This document shows, piece after piece, positions 20,159-27,071 of a stretch of 64,000 nucleotides of DNA (position 1 is its first letter; every line of letters begins with the position of its first letter). The notes below the pieces were generated by a model. That model saw only the letters and a program-made list of their open reading frames with translations. It was not told where the DNA came from and made no database searches. This DNA comes from Polystyrenella longa (GTDB lineage: Bacteria > Planctomycetota > Planctomycetia > Planctomycetales > Planctomycetaceae). The stretch covers positions 4,301,001-4,365,000 of the forward strand of contig NZ_CP036281.1 in assembly GCF_007750395.1 (NCBI RefSeq), given 5' to 3'. A program made the translations under genes and the position numbers.

Positions 20159-20182
20159 ATTCAATGTGTTGCTCTTTGAGCG

Positions 20183-20223
20183 AAACACAGGCACTAGACT
20201 TGTAATGGTGTCTGTGTTTTTTT
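20183..20223 (+). terminator. Intrinsic terminator after portal-MuF
   Basis: AAACACAGGCAC pairs with GTGTCTGTGTTT (one wobble-type mismatch), followed by T7. Confidence 0.85.
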
Positions 20224-20233
20224 GTGTCTTCTT

Positions 20234-20250
20234 CACTAAATAACTGTATG
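20234..20250 (+). promoter_or_regulatory. TAAATA motif on the start codon of the 20248 gene
   Basis: CACTAAATAACTGTATG; lies 11 bases after the preceding terminator and ends in the ATG at 20248. Confidence 0.5.
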
Positions 20251-20610
20251 AAGAAACCCAAAATGACATGGTTTGGAGACGAATTCAAAAAGAAGGCTGA
20301 AGAAAGAGCCATTAAGAATCTGGAACGTGTTGGATATATGGCAACCAATGACATCAAAACGGGATTGTCACAAAGTAAGGCACCACCTCATTCTAAACCG
20401 GGCGATATTCCACACTTGCTCCATGGGGAATTGGCAAGGTCAATGACACATGAAGTGGATGAAAGAAAAAAGATTGTCAGAGTGGGGACCAATAAATTCT
20501 ATGGGAAGCTGTTGGAATTGGGATCATCCAAGATGAAAAAGAGACCATTTCTGAGACCAATCATCAGAAAGAATATTAGAAAATATAGAAACATTATGGA
20601 GAAGAAATAA
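20248..20610 (+). CDS. HK97 gp10-like head-tail/tail completion protein
   Basis: 120 residues from MKKPKMTWFG. The pattern of an N-terminal helix, PPHSKPGDIPHLLHGEL, then VGTNKFYGKLLELGSSKMKKRPFLRPII is that of the HK97 gp10 family (G-Y/F-x-x-x-LE-x-G followed by RPFLRP), which helps join tail and head. An earlier ATG at 20224 is rejected because it lies inside the terminator. The stop overlaps the protease ATG. Confidence 0.75.
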   Translation: MKKPKMTWFGDEFKKKAEERAIKNLERVGYMATNDIKTGLSQSKAPPHSKPGDIPHLLHGELARSMTHEVDERKKIVRVGTNKFYGKLLELGSSKMKKRPFLRPIIRKNIRKYRNIMEKK

Positions 20611-21245
20611 TGACCGAACAATTTACAAAGAACTTTGATGCCGATTTTGAAATCATTGAAGGATCCAGAGAAATCATCTCAGTGATCAGTACAAAGTCCA
20701 TTGACCAAGACAAAGATATCGTGTTTCCAAATGGCATGGTGGCGAAAAATGGTACACCGATATTGTTTAATCATGACAAAAGAAGTTTACCCATCGGTAA
20801 AGCATTATGGTTCAAGCAAAAAGGCAATCAAATACTTTCCAAATCATATATCACTGACAAAACACAAATGGCAAAAGATATCTTTGGATTGATTCAGGAT
20901 GGAATCATCACAGGTGTCAGTGTGGGGTTCAGAGCATTGGAAATGAATCGACCGACATCAGATGAAATCAGAAAGAATTCCAAACTTGCCGATGTCAGAT
21001 ACCTCATCAGAAAGTGGCAACTGGATGAATATTCTTATGTCACATTTCCCTGCAATACAGAGTGTGTGACCTTAGCTGTTTCAAAGGGATACAGTCCAGA
21101 AACAGTCATTGCCATCAATGGTGGTCAAATGCCTGAGATGAAAGATCTCATTAAAGATAATGTTTGGTGCTGGAATCAGACCATCATTGAGAAACAACAG
21201 GATGAACCTCAGATTGTCATGCCTAAGTTTTCAAAGAAATGGTGA
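20610..21245 (+). CDS. HK97-family prohead protease
   Basis: 211 residues. Herpesvirus-like fold serine protease of the U35/S78 type: histidine in LFNHD near residue 50, nucleophilic serine in GVSVGF near 107, and the ELSxVxxP-type motif seen here as EYSYVTFP near 146. It cleaves the capsid delta domain and itself during prohead maturation. The ATG overlaps the previous stop (TAATG). It lies directly before the capsid gene, as in HK97. A C-terminal extension of about 45 residues beyond the domain has no known role. Confidence 0.9.
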   Translation: MTEQFTKNFDADFEIIEGSREIISVISTKSIDQDKDIVFPNGMVAKNGTPILFNHDKRSLPIGKALWFKQKGNQILSKSYITDKTQMAKDIFGLIQDGIITGVSVGFRALEMNRPTSDEIRKNSKLADVRYLIRKWQLDEYSYVTFPCNTECVTLAVSKGYSPETVIAINGGQMPEMKDLIKDNVWCWNQTIIEKQQDEPQIVMPKFSKKW

Positions 21246-21251
21246 AAATAA

Positions 21252-21381
21252 TTTACCTCAACTCCACTAGATAAGTGTAGCTGACAGCCAAGTGGCAGAT
21301 GACTCAGGCGACATGTTCGACCTGTAGCAGCAAACACAGAGGTGGAGTCATGCAAGAAACAATTATTTCTTGTGAGGTAAA
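21252..21381 (+). promoter_or_regulatory. Structured leader of the major capsid gene with internal promoter motif
   Basis: TTTACCTCA (21252-21260) is complementary to TGAGGTAAA (21373-21381), which contains the capsid ribosome binding site. ACTCCAC (21261-21267) is complementary to GTGGAGT (21342-21348). ATGACTC (21299-21305) is complementary to GAGTCAT (21345-21351), so the last two pairings exclude each other. CACTAGATAAGTGTAG at 21265-21280 resembles the start-codon promoter motif. A transcript begun there would lack the left arm, leaving the ribosome site free. Confidence 0.5.
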
Positions 21382-21383
21382 AT

Positions 21384-22655
21384 ATGAAAACACAATTAAT
21401 CAAGATGCTCAAAACAGTTGGAGAGTACAACGAAAACGAGCAATATGAAATAGACACAGAGACTGCTGAAAAATGGTTGTCAGATAACATCTGTGAGAAA
21501 GTGGAAACACTTGATGACCGATTTGAAACTTTAAGCAAATCGATCAGTGATGCTGTTGATTCCAAAGTTGAAAAGGCAATGGAGAAAATCAACAAAGCAT
21601 TAAACGTTGAGATTGAGGCACCAGCCGTTCATGTGGACAAGTCTGAACAAAGATCTTTCACTTCATTCATGAAAGCAACTTTACACAATGACACTAATAC
21701 AATTCGAAATGATTTTGGTGAAAAAGCTCTATCTGGAACAGATGGTGGTTCAGGTGGATTTTTAATCCCTGAACAATACAGTGATCAGATTTTAGAGATT
21801 GCAAATGAAAGTTCATTCTGTCTGTCCAGAGTAAATTCTGTCAATATGACGGGTGACACTTACAGTCAGCCAGTCATCAAACAAAGTGGAACCACAAACT
21901 CATCTAATGGTGGGTCAAACTTCTATCAGGGCATTTATTTTGAATGGACTGAAGACGATCAAACCAAACCGGGATCCAAAGATTTTAGTTTGGATAAAAT
22001 CAAACTCGAAGCAAAAGAAAGTTCAGGACATACGGTTTTAGACAATTATCTGTATGACGATGCACCAGCCAACGTTGAAGAGAAACTAAAGCAGACTGTT
22101 GGAAAGGCTTATGCCCATCTGATTGACTCTGTGATAATCGGAGGAAATGGAATTGGGAAACCTCACGGATTCATTCCGTCCTCAGCAAGTAAGGGTGTAA
22201 CCAGAGCAACCGATGATAATAATGCCGACATCTGGACAGATGTGACAAGCATGATGGGAGCCTGTCATGATCCCAATGAAGATGCAATCTGGATCATCAA
22301 CAAGTCTGTTCAGGCTTCAATGCTCAGAATGGGCGATGAAGGCAATAACACCATTTGGGCGGCAAATGCTGCTACAACTGGTCCAACTTCTCTTTATGGC
22401 AGACCTGTTTTCTACACTGAGAAAAATCCAGCCAGTGGCTCCAAAGGGGATATCTGTTTGGCATCATTGTCTAATTACCTGTTTGGAATGCGAGGTGGAT
22501 TGAAGATTGCAAAATCTGAACACGTTTATTTTTTGAAGAATCAGAGTGCAATTAGATTTACTGCCAGAATGGATGGACGTCCAATGTTGGATTCGCCGAT
22601 CACCTTGAGTGACCAAGTCACTACTGTGTCACCTTTTGTTGTTAGAAATGCCTAA
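21384..22655 (+). CDS. HK97-fold major capsid protein
   Basis: 423 residues. The N-terminal ~110 residues are helical and charged (EKVETLDDRFETLSKSI...), typical of the delta scaffold domain removed by the protease. The mature part starts around SGTDGGSGGFLIPEQ and ends with a P-domain/A-domain pattern including GKPHGF, SLYGRPVFYTE and GDICLASLSNY, as in the HK97 gp5 family. Ribosome binding site GAGG, 7 bases upstream, may be regulated by the leader fold. It forms the icosahedral shell. Confidence 0.92.
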   Translation: MKTQLIKMLKTVGEYNENEQYEIDTETAEKWLSDNICEKVETLDDRFETLSKSISDAVDSKVEKAMEKINKALNVEIEAPAVHVDKSEQRSFTSFMKATLHNDTNTIRNDFGEKALSGTDGGSGGFLIPEQYSDQILEIANESSFCLSRVNSVNMTGDTYSQPVIKQSGTTNSSNGGSNFYQGIYFEWTEDDQTKPGSKDFSLDKIKLEAKESSGHTVLDNYLYDDAPANVEEKLKQTVGKAYAHLIDSVIIGGNGIGKPHGFIPSSASKGVTRATDDNNADIWTDVTSMMGACHDPNEDAIWIINKSVQASMLRMGDEGNNTIWAANAATTGPTSLYGRPVFYTEKNPASGSKGDICLASLSNYLFGMRGGLKIAKSEHVYFLKNQSAIRFTARMDGRPMLDSPITLSDQVTTVSPFVVRNA

Positions 22656-22669
22656 GGAGGGTTTTAAAT

Positions 22670-23089
22670 ATGAGTAGTTTATCATCTGAAAGAATTGCTG
22701 TTGTCGCAACTATAGATCCTCAGGGTCTCATTGATAACAGTAATGTAACATCAGACTATGTTGACATGAGTAAATTCCACAAAGCAATGTTTGTCGTTGC
22801 CTATTCTGATAATGACACCACTGTGGACGTCGACATATTAGAATCAGTTGACAGTGCTGGGACCAGTCCCACCACCGTAAAATCAGCGACTCAATCGAGT
22901 GCTGCTAATGGACAAATTGTGGTCAACGTATCTGACAGAGAATTGTCAAAAGGATATGTTGCATGCAAGGTCACAGTGGGTAATGGAGCCTCTGGTTCTT
23001 ATGTCACTGTGTTAGGACTTGGAGATTGTGCAAAACGAGAACCAGCCTCTGACAATGACCTGTCAACTGTTGTTGAAATCGTTTCCTAA
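22670..23089 (+). CDS. Putative head decoration or small structural protein
   Basis: 139 residues, beta-rich with a Cys pair far apart and no membrane segment. It starts 14 bases after the capsid stop behind a strong AAGGAGGG, so high expression with the capsid is likely, which favours a stoichiometric head protein. A terminator follows. No family assigned with certainty. Confidence 0.6.
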   Translation: MSSLSSERIAVVATIDPQGLIDNSNVTSDYVDMSKFHKAMFVVAYSDNDTTVDVDILESVDSAGTSPTTVKSATQSSAANGQIVVNVSDRELSKGYVACKVTVGNGASGSYVTVLGLGDCAKREPASDNDLSTVVEIVS

Positions 23090-23114
23090 CATCTAGATGT
23101 TAAGATATAAATCA

Positions 23115-23150
23115 AACCTTATCTCATTCATTCCGGGTGAGGTTTTTTTA
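23115..23150 (+). terminator. Intrinsic terminator after the capsid unit
   Basis: AAACCT pairs with AGGTTT around a 20-base loop and is followed by a T run; weaker than the other terminators. Confidence 0.6.
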
Positions 23151-23159
23151 TTGTAGCAA

Positions 23160-23176
23160 CACTAAATAATCATATG
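23160..23176 (+). promoter_or_regulatory. TAAATA motif on the start codon of the 23174 gene
   Basis: CACTAAATAATCATATG, ending with the ATG at 23174, again just after a terminator. Confidence 0.5.
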
Positions 23177-23578
23177 GATACCAAAACCAAAAACAATCAA
23201 CATGAGGTCACATTTGATATCAACAACATTCAAGAAGCTGAAACACAATTGCAACAAATGGTAAGCTTTCATCAGATGCATTTTGATAATGACTTCAAAC
23301 GAAAAGACTACATTACAATCATGCCCAGATTGCCAATTTTCATTCACAAAGACTTACTAGAAGATTGTCCAATTTCTTATGAGGAATTGATTGATACTGC
23401 AAAAGAGATAGTTGAGGAAGATTTCAGATTTCAGAGAGATGGATATTTTGACATCAGCTTTGATGAATACAACTGGGCATTCCATGTTGTGTTTTATCAT
23501 GACCATGTCTGTTTGATTCCTTATGTGGGAGATGAGAGGACTGAACTTGAAAAAATGGGAGACTATCGAGATGAGTGA
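23174..23578 (+). CDS. Phage protein of unknown function
   Basis: 134 residues, acidic, alpha/beta, with many Phe, Tyr and His residues (FHVVFYHDHVCLIPY). It begins the second structural transcription unit and overlaps the next gene by 8 bases (ATGAGTGA). No family recognised. Confidence 0.65.
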   Translation: MDTKTKNNQHEVTFDINNIQEAETQLQQMVSFHQMHFDNDFKRKDYITIMPRLPIFIHKDLLEDCPISYEELIDTAKEIVEEDFRFQRDGYFDISFDEYNWAFHVVFYHDHVCLIPYVGDERTELEKMGDYRDE

Positions 23579-23906
23579 TTTCCAAGAAATTGACCCTGAT
23601 ATTCCTGCTGACTTTCTCATCAGGAAACCAATTGAAAAGATCAGAACAAGATACATTTGGAAGTGTAGAACAAGCCTGCTTAAAGACAGACCTATTAAAT
23701 CTGAACTACGATTGGAAACACCAAGAGTTTTTGGATTGACCAATGATTATTTGATGGTCACTAACATGAGACAACGTGAAACTATTGACAAATTTCCAGA
23801 ACATTTAAAACAAAGACCCAAGGTCAAAGAGGAACAACAACCAGAACCTATTCCTCTTCATATCCTGAGGGACATGCACAGGACAGGGAGAATTCAGAAT
23901 GGATGA
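23571..23906 (+). CDS. Phage protein of unknown function
   Basis: 111 residues from MSDFQEIDPD; this start has GGGAG 9 bases upstream and overlaps the previous stop, while the earlier ATG at 23523 lies inside the neighbour. Basic and helical in the middle, with a proline-rich stretch near residue 90. Overlaps the next start by 8 bases. No family recognised. Confidence 0.65.
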   Translation: MSDFQEIDPDIPADFLIRKPIEKIRTRYIWKCRTSLLKDRPIKSELRLETPRVFGLTNDYLMVTNMRQRETIDKFPEHLKQRPKVKEEQQPEPIPLHILRDMHRTGRIQNG

Positions 23907-24201
23907 CATAATAGCAATCGGATCCAGTCAACCAGTGGTCTGGGAAACAATGAAAGATTCCAGTGGGGATTCTGTCACAACAGCCTCTGTCAGTGGAACA
24001 CTCAAAAATGGGGCAACCACACTGGACACATTCAGTCTGACACACACCTCAGCTGGAACTTATGTTGGTTATTTAGATGAGAATGTCACAGGCTCTTTGA
24101 CAGACTGTGAAGAGTACACCATAGAACTGACTGCCACTGTGGGTGCCTACACAGAATTCAGAAAACTAAACAGAATTGCAACCTACAGAGGTGAAGTCTA
24201 A
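23899..24201 (+). CDS. Small Ig-like/beta-sandwich virion protein
   Basis: 100 residues. The pattern VSGTLKNGATTLDTFSLTHTSAGTYVGYL...YTIELTATVG is typical of Ig-like or BppU-type beta-sandwich domains of phage structural proteins. Translationally coupled on both sides by short overlaps. Confidence 0.6.
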   Translation: MDDIIAIGSSQPVVWETMKDSSGDSVTTASVSGTLKNGATTLDTFSLTHTSAGTYVGYLDENVTGSLTDCEEYTIELTATVGAYTEFRKLNRIATYRGEV

Positions 24202-24995
24202 TGACACTATTAATTGACAAAAACAATCCATTATTGAACAAATTCAATGTAGGTTCTGCTGATGTGGGAACACTGACAGCCTGTATTAAATCAGCCTCAT
24301 CAGCGATTGAGAATTATTGTGGTAGAACCTTTTCAGCCATTGACCATGATGAATCAGTGACTCCAGGACAATATGGTCAAATCATTCTGGAACATTTTCC
24401 AGTGAATTATCTGACAGGTGTTTATGACTCGATTAATTCAAATGCCATTCTCATCAAATGCACTGCTACCACTTCATCCTATTCAGTCAGAGATGACTAT
24501 TTACATCTGACATCCACCACCAGTGGAGTGACAACCACAAACAGTCTGTCTTTCAGTGACTATCCATCATTGACCAGCCTTTCCAATGCAATCACTGAAT
24601 TAAATGGATGGACAGCCACAACCACTGTGGGAAATTATGCCTCTGATGATTTGGTCAAAGGTCAGTACAGCTTTGTCACATCAAGCAATACAGGAATATC
24701 ACTGTGGGAATTTTGTACTGGTGATATTGATGTGCATTTAGAGAGAGGAATCATTGGAACACACCACACAAATCGACCAATGAGAGTCAAATACAATGCA
24801 GGGTTTAGCTCTATTCCTGATGATTTGAAGTCTGTCACAGCCAATCTGGTTGGATTCATGCTGGATGAAAAGAATGGGGGAATCAAAAGCGAAAGATTGG
24901 GTGAATACAATTACACATTGGCAGATAATTCAATTGATCGCTTACCGATCATGGATAAACAGATTCTGAAATATTACAGAAACAGGAGAGTGTAA
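24201..24995 (+). CDS. Head-tail connector protein (adaptor-like)
   Basis: 264 residues. The start (CIKSASSAIENYCGRTF) and end (KSVTANLVGFMLDEKNGGIKSERLGEYNYTLA) fit the HK97 gp6/SPP1 gp15 adaptor family, which binds beneath the portal. The middle (about 60-185) is an inserted Ser/Thr-rich beta region, making it longer than usual adaptors of 100-200 residues. Ribosome site AGAGGTGA; overlaps both neighbours. Confidence 0.75.
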   Translation: MTLLIDKNNPLLNKFNVGSADVGTLTACIKSASSAIENYCGRTFSAIDHDESVTPGQYGQIILEHFPVNYLTGVYDSINSNAILIKCTATTSSYSVRDDYLHLTSTTSGVTTTNSLSFSDYPSLTSLSNAITELNGWTATTTVGNYASDDLVKGQYSFVTSSNTGISLWEFCTGDIDVHLERGIIGTHHTNRPMRVKYNAGFSSIPDDLKSVTANLVGFMLDEKNGGIKSERLGEYNYTLADNSIDRLPIMDKQILKYYRNRRV

Positions 24996-25327
24996 TGAGC
25001 CTACAGACATTAATGAAAGATAGTGTCAAAGTGTATTTGAATTCATATGCATTAGACGAAACCACAGGTTTTCCTGATGAAACAGCAACTCTGGTGGACA
25101 ATTCATTTCCATGCCATTTACAACCAGCATCTGAAAAGATGTTGACCTCCTATGGTCAACGTGAATTAGATGCAGATATGGTTTTGTTTCACACTGATCA
25201 GAACCTGACTTTCACCAGCAATCATGAAATTGAAACGAACAACACTAGATATGATGTAGTGAGTGTTAAAGACACTGTGAACCTAAACAAACTTTTTGTG
25301 ATATTCCTAAGGAGACAAATTGACTGA
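24995..25327 (+). CDS. Head closure protein
   Basis: 110 residues. Small beta-barrel pattern (CHLQPASEKMLTSYGQRELDADMVLFHTDQNLTF ... YDVVSVKDTVNLNKLFVIFLRR) matches the head-tail joining family of SPP1 gp16 and lambda FII type. Position after the adaptor and before the tail terminator agrees. Confidence 0.7.
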   Translation: MSLQTLMKDSVKVYLNSYALDETTGFPDETATLVDNSFPCHLQPASEKMLTSYGQRELDADMVLFHTDQNLTFTSNHEIETNNTRYDVVSVKDTVNLNKLFVIFLRRQID

Positions 25328-25526
25328 AGAAGAAAGAGCAAAGATTTTTCTGCAACTTAAAGAGGCAGAGACTGCAATACATCGAATAAGACAAGCAATC
25401 CTCAACCCACAGGTTATGGCAGAATTACCTGTTGATCGATATTTCAATAAAAGTAGAACATTGCCTCCTGTCTCAACTGGAGACATTGATGCAAAACGGA
25501 TTTTTCCACCTGAGGGGGCAGATTGA
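25320..25526 (+). CDS. Small phage protein with TTG start
   Basis: 68 residues. Starts at TTG behind a strong AAGGAG and overlaps the previous gene by 8 bases, so the unusual start is well supported. Helical N-terminal half (AKIFLQLKEAETAIHRIRQAIL). Overlaps the next gene's TTG start. Unknown function. Confidence 0.65.
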   Translation: MTEEERAKIFLQLKEAETAIHRIRQAILNPQVMAELPVDRYFNKSRTLPPVSTGDIDAKRIFPPEGAD

Positions 25527-25942
25527 GACTTTCAGGAGCCATCAGCGATCATTACACCAATCATGCTGACTGTTCTACACTGAGATCCAGTTTGGGAACA
25601 GGCAAGATGTTTGCCTATGATGCTCCATCATTAATCAACATGCCTTATGTTGTCGTGACTTTTGATGACATGATCGTGACTTCCAAAGGCAAAGACAACA
25701 CATGGGAAATCAGAAACCAATCTGTTTCATTTGATGTGTGGTCTAAGACAGACAATGTAGAAATCATCATGGACGATATTGAATCTGGCTTTAATGATTC
25801 AGTTTTGACCATCGATGAGGGCACCATGATGAGACCACCTCATTTGATTACAAGAGTTACCCAATATGAACAGGATACTAAGATCTTTCATGGCACTTTA
25901 GTTTTTGAATTTACGATTCAAAAAAGCATATCTGATGCATAA
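25523..25942 (+). CDS. Putative tail terminator/tail completion protein
   Basis: 139 residues with a TTG start behind GAGGGGG. Alpha/beta pattern (ISDHYTNHADCSTL ... NMPYVVVTFDD ... VSFDVWSKTDNVEIIMDDI ... HGTLVFEFTI) fits the tail terminator family (lambda gpU/SPP1 gp17 like), and its position directly before the tail tube gene agrees. Confidence 0.65.
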   Translation: MRLSGAISDHYTNHADCSTLRSSLGTGKMFAYDAPSLINMPYVVVTFDDMIVTSKGKDNTWEIRNQSVSFDVWSKTDNVEIIMDDIESGFNDSVLTIDEGTMMRPPHLITRVTQYEQDTKIFHGTLVFEFTIQKSISDA

Positions 25943-25951
25943 ATACACATG
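25938..25951 (+). promoter_or_regulatory. TAAATA motif upstream of the tail tube gene
   Basis: CATAAATACACATG; here the ATG is followed at once by TAA, and the real gene start is 28 bases downstream behind GAGG. So this copy would give a short-leader transcript. Confidence 0.4.
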
Positions 25952-25978
25952 TAAACAATTACATGAGGTATTTAATAT

Positions 25979-26374
25979 ATGACAACAAAATTATCAGGTC
26001 ATGGTGGTGACATCACGATTGGCGGTATCGCTTTAGAAGTTGAAGAATGGTCAGGCAATTATGAAGCTGTGGCGATTGAAACAACCAACCATGGTTCCGG
26101 TGGATTCTATGAGGAAATTTTAGGTCCAAAGAAATTTAGCGGATCCTTCACAGGCAAATACAATGCTGAATTGAATTCTGATGCCCCTTTGACGCTATGC
26201 AAACCAACTCAGGGTGTAGCCATTGTATTGAAATTGGGTGCAGCTGCTGTGGGTGGCCAGTTTTCATTCACAGGAAACCTAAACAATGTTGGGTTCACAT
26301 CTGCGGCACAGGGAGAAATTGGACTTACTGGTGATTTCGTTTCTGTGGGAACAGTTACAGAAACCAACCCGTAA
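25979..26374 (+). CDS. Major tail (tube) protein
   Basis: 131 residues, beta-rich. The opening GGDITIGGIALEVEEWSGNYEAVAIETTNHGSGGFYEE and the later FSGSFTGKYN pattern are those of small major tail proteins forming the siphovirus tube. It has its own promoter motif and terminator, which fits the high copy number needed. Confidence 0.75.
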   Translation: MTTKLSGHGGDITIGGIALEVEEWSGNYEAVAIETTNHGSGGFYEEILGPKKFSGSFTGKYNAELNSDAPLTLCKPTQGVAIVLKLGAAAVGGQFSFTGNLNNVGFTSAAQGEIGLTGDFVSVGTVTETNP

Positions 26375-26382
26375 TAATACAC

Positions 26383-26412
26383 ATGACTGCACATTTCATG
26401 CAGTCATTTTTT
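26383..26412 (+). terminator. Intrinsic terminator after the tail tube gene
   Basis: Perfect stem ATGACTGCA / TGCAGTCAT followed by T6. Confidence 0.85.
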
Positions 26413-26433
26413 ATACATTAAAGGACAACACAT

Positions 26434-26886
26434 ATGAGTTTCGTAGCATTTGGGAATGAATCATTTCCGTTTAGATTGAAAGATGGTAACACTTATGACT
26501 TTTCTGCATTGAGTTATGGCGATTGGTCAGAGGTGGAGAACTACATTCAATTCAAAGACTATCACACACTTGCAAAGACAGTGAGTGATCCTGTCATGTT
26601 GGGGAAAGTCTTGGACCGATGTCTGGATAAACAGGTTTCACCAAACAACCTGCAAGAGAGTTTGAACAACCTCAACACTCAACAGTTTGTCTTATGGATG
26701 TCTGTCAGAAAGAAACATCCTAATATGGACATTGATCAGTTTGGATGCTTGTTGGAATTGACCAAGACTGCTGAACTTTCAGAAAAGGTCATGTCTATAT
26801 CTGTTGACATGTCTGATGGTTCTAGCTCTGAGGCAAGTGGACCAACTAAAAAAAAGACTGGTACAAAGAAAGCCACAGGCAACTAG
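26434..26886 (+). CDS. Tail assembly chaperone, short form (gpG-like)
   Basis: 150 residues. Lies between the tail tube and tape measure genes, the invariant position of tail chaperones. Helical core and charged C-terminus (SGPTKKKTGTKKATGN). It contains the slippery run A AAA AAG at 26850-26856 just before its stop, see the frameshift product. Confidence 0.8.
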   Translation: MSFVAFGNESFPFRLKDGNTYDFSALSYGDWSEVENYIQFKDYHTLAKTVSDPVMLGKVLDRCLDKQVSPNNLQESLNNLNTQQFVLWMSVRKKHPNMDIDQFGCLLELTKTAELSEKVMSISVDMSDGSSSEASGPTKKKTGTKKATGN

Positions 26887-27047
26887 CAGTCATCATCTCT
26901 TTGACTGGTTGGACTAAAGGTGAAATCAGTCAATACAGTGTTAAACAAATCAATGCTCTCTACCCAGCATTGAAAGAATGTATCACAGGTGAAAAATCTT
27001 ACATGTCTCCTTCTGAAGCATTTACAAAAGCTGGTTTTAAATTTTGA
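26434..27047 (+). CDS. Tail assembly chaperone, -1 frameshift product (gpGT-like)
   Basis: join(26434..26856, 26856..27047). A run of eight A followed by GAC gives the canonical heptamer A AAA AAG. Slippage by -1 enters a frame open to TGA at 27045, adding about 63 residues (DWYKESHRQLAVIISL...SEAFTKAGFKF). The total is about 204 residues. The added frame has no start codon of its own that would explain it and reads as a compact helical domain. This reproduces the lambda G/GT arrangement, where the long form recruits the tape measure protein. Confidence 0.85.
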
Positions 27048-27051
27048 TTGA

Positions 27052-27071
27052 CACTCATAAATATATGTATG
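27052..27071 (+). promoter_or_regulatory. TAAATA motif on the tape measure start codon
   Basis: CACTCATAAATATATGTATG, ending with the ATG at 27069; no Shine-Dalgarno sequence is present. Confidence 0.45.

Noticed and set aside
21270-21340. tRNA-like stretch in the capsid leader (CCAAGTGGC, TGTTCGACC)
   Set aside because: The acceptor needs a bulge, the T stem does not pair and there is no anticodon arm; the nested inverted repeats explain the region better.
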